64,000 nt of DNA, from assembly GCF_000720475.1 (NCBI RefSeq), contig NZ_JOAP01000014.1, positions 62,001-126,000 of the forward strand, written 5' to 3'. How positions within the stretch are numbered: the stretch's first letter is position 1; the number at the start of each line of letters is the position of its first letter. The DNA comes from Streptomyces aureocirculatus. GTDB taxonomy: Bacteria; Actinomycetota; Actinomycetes; Streptomycetales; Streptomycetaceae. Shown piece after piece: positions 35,561 through 45,842 of the stretch. The notes under the pieces are model-generated. The model saw only the letters and a program-made list of their open reading frames with translations. It had not been told where the DNA came from and ran no database searches. Made by a program: the position numbers and the translations under genes.

Positions 35561-35690
35561 GTCGCGACGCGCGACCGATGAACCGTGAACCGTGAGGTGT
35601 GGCCGATGAACCGTGAGGTGTGGCCGATGAGCTGTGGGGTGCGGTCGGCGAACCGTGGAGCGCCACCGGCCAGCCGCGAGGCGCAACTGG
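35550..35690 (+). repeat. 21-bp tandem repeat after the DUF4192 gene
   Basis: Two perfect 21-bp copies (35588-35608 and 35609-35629, AACCGTGAGGTGTGGCCGATG) are flanked by diverged copies on both sides from about 35550 to 35690. The array begins at the DUF4192 stop codon (35558-35560). It keeps an open frame in one register but has no ribosome site. Confidence 0.85.
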
Positions 35691-35912
35691 AGAACAAGGA
35701 CCTTGGGCGCCGTGCAGGAGGGGGGTCCGTGCTGGGGCGGGTGGCTGCGGTCATCGAGAGGGCACACGGCCGTATGGGCGGCTTCCTGAGGCGTATCCGT
35801 GACTTGCGGCGGCCCAGGCCCGTTCACCTGAGTGGCGGTACCCACGTCCGGGTCGCGCCGCTGCACCGCGACCGAGTCTCCGTAGCGCAGACAACGCAGA
35901 AGAGGCTGCCCC
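35561..35912 (+). other. Intergenic region, repeat array plus leader
   Basis: 352 bp. The first ~130 bp are the 21-bp repeat array. The rest shows no convincing gene and leads to the ribosome site AGAAGAGG before ATG 35913. Long open frames here are GC-bias shadows of the next gene. Confidence 0.6.
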
Positions 35913-38018
35913 ATGCACGTTCCCGCCCTGCCCTCCGGCTTCGTCCGCTCCGACGTCTCCGTCAAGCCCAAGAAGCCCGACAACGGGCAGCCCGACAGCA
36001 ATCGTCCACCCGCGCCGGGGTCCCGGCGTCCGCCCACCGGGCAGGCCCCGGCATCCGCTTCACGCCGCCCCGGAGTGCTGCCGCCCGTGCATGCTTCGCT
36101 GGTCTGCGTGGCGCTGCCGGCGCTGGCTGTCTCCACGGACCAGGGCCAGTTGAACGGCCGCGGGCTCGAAGGTTTCTACCGCTCGGGCAGGCGCATGCTG
36201 TCGCGCTGCCAGGTCCGCGTGGCGGGACGGGAGCCGGTCGCGATGCAGGCCCGGATGCTGTCGGCCGACAGCGCCCGCTTCGTGGCCACCGTCCTTCCGT
36301 CGACGGACGGCGGCCCCGATCCGGACGTCGTCGTGGAGCGGACCCGGCACGCCGACGGAACGGAGAGGATCACGCTGCACAGCGCGGCCAGCCGCCCCCT
36401 GAGGCTGCCCGTCGAGGTGTCCCTCGGGACGGACCTGGCGGAACTGGGAGCGGTCGCTGCCGGCCGAGCGGGACCGGAACTCCCCGCCAGCGTCCACGAC
36501 TCGGGCATGCGATGGTCCTCGGGGACAGGGCACTGCGTGGTGACCGCCGTCCCGGCACCCACGGACGCGCTCGCTTCCGCAGGGCTGCTGCGCTGGGAAG
36601 TGCAGTTGCCGCCGGGAGGCAGCCAGAGCGTGGAACTGCGCATCCGTCCTCAGGGCGGTGGGCCGGTGCGGCCAGTGGGACATGGCGCGAGCAGCCCGCT
36701 GGCCTCCGCCCGGGCCGTGGGCGACGAGCCGACGGTACAGCGCCTCCTGGACACCTCTGTGGCGGATCTGCGGGCGCTGCTCCTGAGGGACCCCGCGCAC
36801 CCCACGGATGTGTACGTGGCGGCTGGGGCGCCCTGGCGGTGTGGTCTCGCGCCGGCGGAGGCACTCACGTCGGCGCGGATGACTCTGCCCCTCGGCACCA
36901 GGCTCGCCGTCGGCACGCTGCGTGCCCTGGGCCGCGGCCAGCTCAAGAACGCGGGATCGCGGTCGGGCATGATCCCGGGGCCGATGAGAGACGCCGGACC
37001 GCTCCTGCCTCCCGGGTGCACGGGAGTCGAAGCCACCCTGCTGTTCCCGGTGCTGCTGGCCGAGGCCTGGCGTTGGGGGACACCGGAAGCGGACATGGCG
37101 GAGCTGCTGCCCCCCGCGGAGCAATGTCTGCGCTGGCTCCTCGAAGCGGTCGGCGACAGCCCCTTCCTCCAGGACCCCCACCCCCGTGGGCCCGCTCGCT
37201 GCGAGACCCAGGCCCACGCGCACCGCGCGGCACTGCTGGGCGCCGACCTGCTCGACGCGTACGGACGCCCGGGAGGTGCGGGGCTGAGGCAGTGGGCGGA
37301 GCGGCTGCGCGGCCGGTTCCGGGAGGAGTTCTGGGTCGCGGACCGGACAGGCGGCAGACCGGCGGCGGCACGTCTGGCCGACGGCCGCACTCTCCCGTTC
37401 CTCACCGGGAGCGCGGCCCACCTCCTGGACACCGGGCTGCTCGGAGCCGGCGTGCTCGCCCCGGGGCTGCTCGACAAGGTGCAGACGGAGCAGGTCGCCA
37501 GGCTCCTCGGCGGCCCCGTCATGGACTCGGGCTGGGGACTGCGCAGCCTGGGCGCCAAGGAGGCCGCTTACAACCCGTTCGGGCACCGCAGCGGGGCAGT
37601 GCGCGTGCACGAGACGGCGGTCGCTGTCACCGGTCTGGCCGCCGCGGGGTACGAGAAGGAGGCGGGCGCGCTGCTGCGGGGCGTGCTCGCCGCAGCGGAG
37701 ACCTTCGGCCATCGGCTCCCCGAGATGTATGCGAGCGAGCAGCGCGTGGAGGGTGGCGCGCCCCTTCCGCACCCGGCGGCCTGCCGCCCGGCTGCCGTGA
37801 GCGCGGCAGCCGGGGTGCAGCTCCTGACCCTCCTCGCAGGCATCCGCCCGGACGCGCCCGCGGGCACGGTGACGCTGAACCCTGTCCGCAGTGCGCCCCT
37901 GGGCGAGCTCGGGCTGACGGCGCTGCGGGTGGCGGGAGAGCCGTTCTCGGTGCGCGTGAGCAGGCTCGGCCTCGCCATGGTGGAGGAGGCGGCCGAGGGG
38001 CTGCAGTTGGGGGTGTGA
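35913..38018 (+). CDS. Glycogen-debranching-enzyme-like protein (GDE N-terminal domain)
   Basis: A 701-residue protein. AGAAGAGG lies 7 bp before ATG 35913. After a Pro/Arg-rich ~50-residue leader, residues ~60-260 match the N-terminal beta-domain of amylo-alpha-1,6-glucosidase-like proteins (SVCTDQG-type stretch LAVSTDQGQLNGRGLEGFY). An alpha/alpha-toroid-like region (about 300-640) follows, with ETQAHAHRAAL, DSGWGLRSL and YNPFGHRSGAVRVHETAVA. These resemble GH15/GH63-type (alpha/alpha)6 enzymes. The catalytic acids cannot be assigned with certainty. There is no signal peptide. It may act on storage glucans but could be inactive. Confidence 0.75.
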   Translation: MHVPALPSGFVRSDVSVKPKKPDNGQPDSNRPPAPGSRRPPTGQAPASASRRPGVLPPVHASLVCVALPALAVSTDQGQLNGRGLEGFYRSGRRMLSRCQVRVAGREPVAMQARMLSADSARFVATVLPSTDGGPDPDVVVERTRHADGTERITLHSAASRPLRLPVEVSLGTDLAELGAVAAGRAGPELPASVHDSGMRWSSGTGHCVVTAVPAPTDALASAGLLRWEVQLPPGGSQSVELRIRPQGGGPVRPVGHGASSPLASARAVGDEPTVQRLLDTSVADLRALLLRDPAHPTDVYVAAGAPWRCGLAPAEALTSARMTLPLGTRLAVGTLRALGRGQLKNAGSRSGMIPGPMRDAGPLLPPGCTGVEATLLFPVLLAEAWRWGTPEADMAELLPPAEQCLRWLLEAVGDSPFLQDPHPRGPARCETQAHAHRAALLGADLLDAYGRPGGAGLRQWAERLRGRFREEFWVADRTGGRPAAARLADGRTLPFLTGSAAHLLDTGLLGAGVLAPGLLDKVQTEQVARLLGGPVMDSGWGLRSLGAKEAAYNPFGHRSGAVRVHETAVAVTGLAAAGYEKEAGALLRGVLAAAETFGHRLPEMYASEQRVEGGAPLPHPAACRPAAVSAAAGVQLLTLLAGIRPDAPAGTVTLNPVRSAPLGELGLTALRVAGEPFSVRVSRLGLAMVEEAAEGLQLGV

Positions 38019-38136
38019 GGTGCTGGGCGACGGTGCGGAGGACAGGGCGGGCCGAATGGACGGAACCCGTGAAACGGGGCTGGAAGCAGATGACGCAGGA
38101 GGTGTTTATCGTCAGGAAGACGACTATGATCGCGGC

Positions 38137-38898
38137 ATGTCGCCCTACGACCCGTCGGCCTTCCCGCCTTTTGCTGTCACCGTCGATCTGGTCGTGCTGA
38201 CCGTGCGCCGCCACGCGCTGTGCGCGCTGGCCGTGCGGCGCGGGGAGTCGCCCTTCCAGGGGCGTTGGGCACTGCCAGGCGGCTTCGTGCGGGTCGACGA
38301 GGACCTGTCCGCGGCGGCGGCGCGTGAGCTGGTGGAGGAGACCGGGCTGTGCGCCCACGATCCGGAGAGCCCCGTTCAGGTCAACGGGGCGCACCTGGAG
38401 CAGTTGGCGACGTACGGCGACCCCAAGCGGGATCCGCGGATGCGGGTGGTCAGTGTCGCCCACCTCGCCCTCGCGCCCGATCTGCCGGCGCCTCGTGCGG
38501 GCGGGGACGCGAACAGCGCGCGCTGGGCACCGGTCGACGCCCTGCTCACCCAGGGCGGCTACGGCCGTGAGGGGGAGCAGGTGGCGCCACTCGCGTTCGA
38601 CCACGCGCAGATCCTCGCGGACGGCGTGGAGCGCGCTCGTTCGAAGATCGAGTACTCGTCCTTGGCCACGGCGTTCTGCCCGCCCGAGTTCACCGTGGGT
38701 GAGTTGCGCCGGGTGTACGAGGCGGTGTGGGGCGTCGCGCTCGACCCGCGGAACTTCCACCGCAAGGTGACGGGCACGCCGGGTTTCCTGGTTCCGACGG
38801 GAGGGACGACGACGCGCCAGGGCGGCCGTCCGGCTCAGCTTTTCCGGGCGGGCGGGGCCACGCTTCTCAACCCGCCCATGCTGCGGCCGGACGTCTGA
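38137..38898 (+). CDS. NrtR-type Nudix transcriptional regulator
   Basis: A 253-residue protein with an N-terminal Nudix domain and a C-terminal winged helix (about 185-240: FTVGELRRVYEAVWGVALDPRNFHRKV), the NrtR architecture that represses NAD metabolism genes in other bacteria. The Nudix box is intact (GGFVRVDE, then RELVEETGL), so hydrolase activity is possible, whereas many NrtR proteins have lost it. ATG 38137 is chosen. Upstream in-frame starts have no homologous sequence. A 5-bp inverted repeat TCGTC-AGGAA-GACGA lies just before the start and could be an autoregulatory site. No NAD gene is adjacent, so the regulon is unknown. Confidence 0.78.
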   Translation: MSPYDPSAFPPFAVTVDLVVLTVRRHALCALAVRRGESPFQGRWALPGGFVRVDEDLSAAAARELVEETGLCAHDPESPVQVNGAHLEQLATYGDPKRDPRMRVVSVAHLALAPDLPAPRAGGDANSARWAPVDALLTQGGYGREGEQVAPLAFDHAQILADGVERARSKIEYSSLATAFCPPEFTVGELRRVYEAVWGVALDPRNFHRKVTGTPGFLVPTGGTTTRQGGRPAQLFRAGGATLLNPPMLRPDV

Positions 38899-38965
38899 GA
38901 GCAGGCGATCACGCGGGTCTGCGGCGCGGGTTCCCATCGAACGGCTTGAGTCCCGCGTGTGCCGA

Positions 38966-39000
38966 GTGACGGGTGACGGGTGACGGGTGACGGGTGACGA
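38966..39000 (+). repeat. Heptamer repeat GTGACGG
   Basis: Four exact copies (38966-38993) plus one ending in A (38994-39000), in the 295-bp gap between the NrtR-type gene and the ABC fusion gene. No hairpin partner is evident. The rest of the gap holds no gene. Confidence 0.9.
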
Positions 39001-39193
39001 AGGCGCGGCTTCGAGCTTTTCGGACGCCCTGCTCGGCCGCTTCGAACACCGCTGTTGACACCCGCGGCTCACGCCCTCAGCGAAAAGCCGGAAATGTCGC
39101 GTTATCTTGCCTTGGTACCCACGGGGTTCGTCCGTCCCCGATCCGGCGGACCCGCCCGGCCGCCGAGCGGTCACACATCCGGCGAGAGAAGCG

Positions 39194-41308
39194 ATGATCC
39201 AGGCCACCGGACTGACCAGCAATCCACGCCAGGAACTCCCGCCTGCCGTCGACGACGTCTCCTTCGAGGCGCGCACGGGCCGTGTCACCGCACTGCTCGG
39301 CGCCTCGGGCGCAGGCAAGACGACCGTGCTCAGGCTGGCGCTCGAACTCCAACAAGGCCGTGGGATCACCTACTTCAGGGGCCGCCCCCTGCACCGCATC
39401 GCTCACCCTTCCAGGGAGGTGGGTGTGCTGCTCGGTGAGGTTCCCGGCCATCCGGGACGCACGGTGCGAGGGCACCTGCGCATGCTCTGCGCCGCGGTGG
39501 GCGTGCCCGTTCCGCGCGCCGACGACGTGCTGGAGGCCGTCGGTCTCGTCAGCCTCCGGGAGGAACGGCTCGGCAGCCTCTCGCGCGGCATGGACCGCAG
39601 GCTCGGACTCGCCTGCGCTTTGCTGGCCGATCCGCACACGCTCGTCCTGGACGGCCCCACCGACGGGCTCTCGGCGAAGGAAGGCGGTTGGTTGCACGGG
39701 TTCCTGCGGGCGCACGCCACACAGGGCGGCACTGTCCTGTACTCCACCAGCGACCCGAAGGAAGCTGCCCGGACCGCTGACCGGGTCGTCACGCTCGACG
39801 CCGGACGCGTTGTCGCGGACCAGGACGCCGCGGAGTTCGCCCGCACCCGGCTGCGCCCCCGCGTCGTCGTACGCACCCCGCACGCGGCCCGCCTCGGTGC
39901 GCTCCTGGCCAAGGAGGCACGCGCCCGCCGTCGGCCCGTCGAGGTGGTGAAGGAGGACGGCAACAGACTCTCGGTGTACGGCAGCACCTGCGCAGAGGTG
40001 GGCGAAGCCGCGTACCGGCACGGCATCCTCGTCCACCAACTCGCCGACGAGGTCGGAGTCGCGGGGCCACCGACAGCTTCTGCGTTGACGTCGGGGGAGC
40101 GGACCGTGGCCGAGCCTGCGCCCGCGCTCACTCCCGCGCCTCCAGCCTCCGCGCCGCGTGCTCCCGACGCGCTGGGCGAGAGCCTCACGCAGGAGTGCCC
40201 GCCGGGCGCATCAGGGCCCGGTCGAGAAGCCGAGCCGGACCAAGCGTCCGAACCCACCCGGCCGGACAATCCCGTATATCTCGACGGGCCCGCGGATCTC
40301 GACCAGCCCGCACATCTCGACGAGCCCACGCCCTTCGACCAGTCCGAACGCTCAGTCGACCCCGCGCGTACGGCCGACTCCGCGCGTACGGCCAAAGCTC
40401 CCTACCGGCTCACACCGCTGTTTCCTCCGGAGGGCGGCGTGCCCTCCGCGGCCCTTGGCGCCACTTCCGCGTCCGCGCCCCGGCCCGGTCAACCACAACC
40501 TTCTTCGCCCTTGCCGCCCCCCATCACCGTCCGTACCGCCTGTAGCCCGCTGAGGCCCGTGCGGTACGAACTGCGCCGTGTCACCGGAGTCGGCACCGGA
40601 TATCTGACGGTGGCTGTGGTTCTGGCCGTGTCCGCGGCCATGAGCGTCCTTCTCGCGCGCAGCAGCCACACGCCTCAGCCCCACCTGCTCGCCGCGTGGC
40701 CGGTGGAACTTCCCTTGCCTCCGGCGGCCCTTGGCGCCGGTCTTCTCGGTGCGCTCGCCTTCGGCGAGGAGTTCCGCCACCCCGCCCTCGCCACAGACCG
40801 CGGCACCGTCCCGCGCCGCCTCGGCCTGCTCATCGCAAAGCTCGTGGTGGCCGCCGCCACAGCCCTGCTCCTGGCCGTCCTCACCGTCGGATGCGACGCC
40901 ATGCTGCTGCATCTTGTATACGGACCGCAGCTCACCGAAGTTCCCGCTGACTGGCTTTCTTCGAGCGTGAGTTGGGCGGCCCTCATGGTGGGCTGCGCAT
41001 GGGCGGGGGTGCTGGCGGCAGGTGTGTTCCGGTCCACGACAGCCGGCCTCGCCGCGGTTCTCGCGGTGCCGATCGTCGTCGTACCCCTTGCGCAGAAGGC
41101 CCTGGAGGGACCGTCTGTGCGATCTGCGGCCGGTCTGCCGGGCCGGTTGCGGGACCTGGCGCTGGTGCAGTGGCCCTTCGGGATCGAACGTTACGTCGCC
41201 GGGGTGGTCCGCATGCTCGCTCAACCTGTCGGCAGCGCCCTGACGTTGTCGGTCACCGCTCTGCTCTGCGCCTTTCTGCTCACCGCGACGCGAAGCAAGG
41301 TGCGCTGA
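39194..41308 (+). CDS. ABC transporter ATPase-permease fusion with degenerate ATPase motifs
   Basis: A 704-residue protein. The N-terminal ABC domain has a good Walker A (GASGAGKT, 36-43), but the signature reads LSRGM (129-133), the Walker B Asp153 is followed by Gly154 instead of the catalytic Glu (VLDGPTD), and the switch His is replaced in STSD (Ser186). ATP hydrolysis is therefore doubtful. A disordered linker (~310-455) with DLDQPAHLDEP-type repeats leads to a C-terminal permease of about six membrane segments (480-700: YLTVAVVLAVSAAMSVLLA and others). It lies directly upstream of whiH. Such ATPase-first fusions to an ABC-2-like permease are uncommon. The substrate is unknown. Confidence 0.82.
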   Translation: MIQATGLTSNPRQELPPAVDDVSFEARTGRVTALLGASGAGKTTVLRLALELQQGRGITYFRGRPLHRIAHPSREVGVLLGEVPGHPGRTVRGHLRMLCAAVGVPVPRADDVLEAVGLVSLREERLGSLSRGMDRRLGLACALLADPHTLVLDGPTDGLSAKEGGWLHGFLRAHATQGGTVLYSTSDPKEAARTADRVVTLDAGRVVADQDAAEFARTRLRPRVVVRTPHAARLGALLAKEARARRRPVEVVKEDGNRLSVYGSTCAEVGEAAYRHGILVHQLADEVGVAGPPTASALTSGERTVAEPAPALTPAPPASAPRAPDALGESLTQECPPGASGPGREAEPDQASEPTRPDNPVYLDGPADLDQPAHLDEPTPFDQSERSVDPARTADSARTAKAPYRLTPLFPPEGGVPSAALGATSASAPRPGQPQPSSPLPPPITVRTACSPLRPVRYELRRVTGVGTGYLTVAVVLAVSAAMSVLLARSSHTPQPHLLAAWPVELPLPPAALGAGLLGALAFGEEFRHPALATDRGTVPRRLGLLIAKLVVAAATALLLAVLTVGCDAMLLHLVYGPQLTEVPADWLSSSVSWAALMVGCAWAGVLAAGVFRSTTAGLAAVLAVPIVVVPLAQKALEGPSVRSAAGLPGRLRDLALVQWPFGIERYVAGVVRMLAQPVGSALTLSVTALLCAFLLTATRSKVR

Positions 41309-41370
41309 CGGGAATCTGCCGCCACCCGTTCCCGCCTTGTGGGCAAGTCTCCGGTGAGCGGCGGCTTCTT

Positions 41371-41378
41371 TCCGATAA
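41371..41378 (+). promoter_or_regulatory. Candidate sigma-WhiG -10 element before whiH
   Basis: TCCGATAA resembles the sigma-WhiG -10 consensus GCCGATAA, 94 bp before the whiH start. whiH is known to be a sigma-WhiG target in S. coelicolor. A TAAA-type -35 at 15-16 bp upstream is not present (CCGG/CGGT there), so the match is partial. Confidence 0.4.
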
Positions 41379-41471
41379 GGCGTCAATTGCAGCGAGGTAA
41401 GCGATCACCCTTTCGTGTGCTTTTCACCAAAGACCTCAAGGGACTTGAGAGCCGCGCCGACAACTGAATCC

Positions 41472-42362
41472 GTGAGTACCCTTGCGCACACCATGATGAC
41501 CACCGCCCGTTCCGCAGAGTCCGGCCTCGCCGGTCCGACGGGCGACCTCGACCGCTACCCCTACGCGGAGGCGCCCGGCGCCGACCGCGTGGTCGCGCCC
41601 GCCTGGGAAGGCATGGAGCAGGACCTCGGCCGCGTGGGCCGGCGAGCCACCGGAAACCGCGGCCGTGGGCTGCACGGACAACTGGTCCAGCAGCTCGGAC
41701 AGATGATCGTCTCCGGCGACCTGGGGGCAGACCGTCCCCTGGTGCCGGAGGAGATCGGCCAGCGGTTCGAGGTCTCCCGCACCGTCGTCCGCGAATCACT
41801 GCGCGTACTGGAGGCCAAAGGCCTCGTCAGCGCCCGGCCCAACGTCGGCACGCGCGTACGACCGGTCAGCGACTGGAACCTGCTCGACCCGGACATCATC
41901 GAGTGGCGGGCCTTCGGCCCGCAGCGCGACGACCAGCGGCGCGAACTCAGCGAGCTGCGGTGGACCATCGAGCCGCTGGCCGCCCGCCTCGCCGCCGGAC
42001 ATGGCCGCGAGGAGGTGCAGCAGCGGCTCGCGGACATGGTCGAGATCATGGGCCACGCGCTCGCCCAAGGCGACTCGATCACCTTCTCCCGCGCGGACGC
42101 CGAGTTCCACTCGCTGCTCATCCAGGTCGCGGGCAACCGCATGCTGGAACACCTGTCCGGCATCGTCTCGGCCGCACTCCAGGTCTCCGGAGGCCCTGTC
42201 ACCGGCTGTGACCGCGCGAACGAGGCGTCCCTCGTGCACCACTCCCGGATCGTCGACGCCCTTGCCGCGGGCGACGGACCAGGCGCGGAAGCCGCCATGC
42301 GCCAGTTGCTCACGGTCCACCCGGAAGGGGAGCGCGTGGTGCCCGCTCCCCGCGAGCACTGA
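41472..42362 (+). CDS. whiH: Sporulation regulator WhiH (GntR/FadR family)
   Basis: A 296-residue GntR regulator located directly upstream of hrdB, the position of whiH in S. coelicolor. GTG 41472 gives the expected length. After a ~65-residue leader, the winged HTH spans about 65-135 (GLHGQLVQQLGQMIVSGDL, VPEEIGQRFEVSRTVVRESLRVLEAKGLV). The FadR-type C-terminal helical domain (about 145-285) contains the Asp/His metal-ligand pattern (ADAEFHSLLIQVAGN, HHSRIVDAL). WhiH is needed for septation of aerial hyphae and represses itself. The ligand is unknown. Confidence 0.9.
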   Translation: MSTLAHTMMTTARSAESGLAGPTGDLDRYPYAEAPGADRVVAPAWEGMEQDLGRVGRRATGNRGRGLHGQLVQQLGQMIVSGDLGADRPLVPEEIGQRFEVSRTVVRESLRVLEAKGLVSARPNVGTRVRPVSDWNLLDPDIIEWRAFGPQRDDQRRELSELRWTIEPLAARLAAGHGREEVQQRLADMVEIMGHALAQGDSITFSRADAEFHSLLIQVAGNRMLEHLSGIVSAALQVSGGPVTGCDRANEASLVHHSRIVDALAAGDGPGAEAAMRQLLTVHPEGERVVPAPREH

Positions 42363-42906
42363 CCGCCTCCCGCGTCAGCGCAGCACGCCGTGCACGCCGC
42401 GCAGCATCGTTTCGCTGCTCCGTCACCCGATGACCTCGTCCGCGTCGCCGGACCCCCCGCTCCGCAAGGGGCCAGGGGGCTCCGGAGGCGCGGACGCGGG
42501 GGCGATAAGGCGGACGCACGGAATCCGGTGCCGCTGCGCCCGGACCCCGACACTCCGGTGACGGCCCCGCGTACGTACGTGTATGGGGCAGTACGTCACA
42601 CGATGTCGACGTACACATCCGACCGGCTGCTGATGGAACTCTCGTCGCTTCTGGCCGCATCTAGCTGCTTTTGACCGCTTACGAGGTGTGACTCGGACCA
42701 CGTAGATTGGGCGTAACGCTCTTACTGGCAGCGCGATGACCTAAGAGGTGATAGCCGAGGAGGGAACACAGCCGTCGTTCGCGGCGCTGTGCGAGCTCCA
42801 CGGGTCCCGCCCGCGCCGTCGGCCCAATCCCCAGCCGTCGGTCGTCGGCTCCGGTCCACAGTGGACGGGGCCGGAAGCCGTTTTCCAACGTTCCGAGAGG
42901 TTGTTC
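42363..42906 (+). other. Long leader/promoter region of hrdB
   Basis: 544 bp. No gene is supported, although the hrdB frame stays open back to 42748. Around 42671-42708, TTGACC and TAGATT are present but 26 bp apart, too far for a single promoter. An inverted repeat CTCTTA/TAAGAG lies at 42719-42747. The true start of hrdB is set by GAGAGG 42895-42900. I could not find a clean sigma-R site (GGAAT-N18-GTT). Confidence 0.6.
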
Positions 42907-44454
<1,548 letters not shown>

Positions 44455-44499
44455 TCCGAACCGGTCCTCCGGGTGAACCCCCGGAGCCACATGCCGCGA

Positions 44500-44540
44500 A
44501 AAGGCCCGCAGCCTCCTGTACGGGGAGTGTGCGGGCCTTT
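44500..44540 (+). terminator. hrdB terminator
   Basis: AAAGGCCCGCA (44500-44510) pairs with TGCGGGCCTTT (44530-44540), ending in a T-tract, 46 bp after the hrdB stop. This is a classic intrinsic terminator form. Confidence 0.93.
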
Positions 44541-44668
44541 CGTGTGTGCGGTGGCCCCGGGTGCGTGTCCCGTCGTCTGCGTGCGTCCCGCCCACGTGCC
44601 GCACGTGCGGGGTGTGGAGAGGTGACTGACTCTGGGTGTGCGATTGCAACCCAGAGTGAGGAGATCGC

Positions 44669-45499
44669 ATGCGTCGTCCCATCGTCCGAACGCTGGCGCA
44701 AGCGGCGGCCCTGGGGGCCGCGGCAGCCGTGCTGCCCCTGGCCTCCCCGGCCCCCGCGACGGCCGACAGCGTCGTGGTCGGAGGCAAGCCGGTGCGAGTG
44801 GCCGACAGTCCATGGGTGGTGGCCCTCTCCAGCCGTGACCGGTTCGGGGGTATCCGGTCGGGTCAGTTCTGCGGCGGTGTCGTCGTCGGGCGCTCGACGG
44901 TCCTCACGGCTGCGCACTGCATGGGCAAGGAAGTTCTGGGCGTACCGCTCCGCCGGGTGTCGGACCTGAAGGTCATCGCGGGCCGTGAGGACCTGACCAC
45001 GAACGCGGGCAGCGAGATCTCGGTCAGCGCTGTGAAGATCAATCCCCAGTACGACGCCTCCACCAACTCCGGCGACTTCGCGACACTGACTCTGGCGGAG
45101 CCGCTCCCGGAGAGCTATGTGATCCGGGCGGCGGGGGCTGGTGACGAGGCCTACAAGCCCGGCACGAGCGCGGCCGTCTACGGATGGGGTGACACCACGG
45201 GGCGCGGCAACTACGCACGGTCGCTGCACGCCGCGGATGTGACGGTGCTCGCGGACAAGGAGTGCCAGGAGGCGTACCCGGGCAGTGCGGACGGGACGTA
45301 CACACCCGAGACCATGGTCTGCGCGGGGGAGCTCCAGGGCGGCCGTGACGCCTGTCAGGGCGACAGTGGCGGGCCGCTGGTGGCCGGCGGCAAGCTCATC
45401 GGCCTGGTGTCGTGGGGGGACGGCTGTGGCCGCGCAGGCAGCCCCGGGGTGTACACGCGGATCTCGGAGGTCGTGCGGATGATGCAACGGCACGGCTGA
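44669..45499 (+). CDS. Secreted trypsin-like serine protease (S1A)
   Basis: A 276-residue protein with a signal peptide (about 1-33, ending in APATADS) and a full S1A domain. The mature N-terminus region VVVGGKPVRVADSPWVV precedes His83 (TAAHC), Asp135 (SGDFATL) and Ser232 (GDSGGP). Asp226 (GGRDACQGDSGG) sits at the S1 pocket position of trypsin, predicting cleavage after Lys/Arg. Six Cys suggest disulphides. It is unrelated to the two lipoprotein peptidases at 2369-5018 beyond the fold. It lies alone between hrdB and a convergent small gene. A role in mycelial or extracellular proteolysis is inferred. Confidence 0.93.
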   Translation: MRRPIVRTLAQAAALGAAAAVLPLASPAPATADSVVVGGKPVRVADSPWVVALSSRDRFGGIRSGQFCGGVVVGRSTVLTAAHCMGKEVLGVPLRRVSDLKVIAGREDLTTNAGSEISVSAVKINPQYDASTNSGDFATLTLAEPLPESYVIRAAGAGDEAYKPGTSAAVYGWGDTTGRGNYARSLHAADVTVLADKECQEAYPGSADGTYTPETMVCAGELQGGRDACQGDSGGPLVAGGKLIGLVSWGDGCGRAGSPGVYTRISEVVRMMQRHG

Positions 45500-45523
45500 C
45501 GGCTCCGCGGTACCGAGGAACGA

Positions 45524-45567
45524 GAGCGGGCGGCTGTCCCTGGATGATCAGGGGCAGCCGCCCGCTC
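45524..45567. terminator. Bidirectional terminator after the trypsin gene
   Basis: A 19-bp stem with one G-U pair (45524-45542 with 45549-45567, GAGCGGGCGGCTG...) and loop GATGAT. It lies between the trypsin stop (45499) and the convergent 76-residue gene (stop at 45612). Confidence 0.88.
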
Positions 45568-45611
45568 GCAGGCTTGGTGGCCCGCCGCTTGCTCGTCGTG
45601 GTTGCGAGGCG

Positions 45612-45842
45612 TCAGTGTTCCTCTTCGGAGGAGCTGGCCGGTGCTGCGGTCAGGCGCTCCGTCTCATCCTGTATCTCGGCGGCGATCTTCTTGAGTTCCG
45701 GCTCGAACTTACGACCGTGGTGGGCGCAGAAGAGCAGTTCACCGCCGCTGACCAGGACGACGCGCAGGTACGCCTGGGCGCCGCAGCGGTCGCAGCGGTC
45801 AGCGGCCGTCAGGTGGCTCGCGGGGGTCAGAACAGTAGTCAC
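45612..45842 (-). CDS. Small DUF7455-type zinc-ribbon-like protein
   Basis: A 76-residue cytosolic protein starting at ATG 45842. Two Cys pairs or ligands (CDRCGAQAY and LLFCAHHGRKFEPEL) suggest a small zinc-binding knuckle, followed by a helical acidic tail. It is conserved in actinobacteria next to hrdB/parE as I recall it, with no known function. Confidence 0.82.
   Translation of the reverse strand: MTTVLTPASHLTAADRCDRCGAQAYLRVVLVSGGELLFCAHHGRKFEPELKKIAAEIQDETERLTAAPASSSEEEH

Noticed and set aside
35585..38200. 871-codon frame overlapping the debranching-like gene
   Set aside because: Begins in the 21-bp repeat array without a ribosome site and is Arg/Gly/Pro-rich. The 701-residue frame at 35913 has a ribosome site and recognisable domains.
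42671..42708. Single hrdB promoter from TTGACC and TAGATT
   Set aside because: The two hexamers are 26 bp apart, too far for one sigma-70 promoter, and no other convincing pair was seen.
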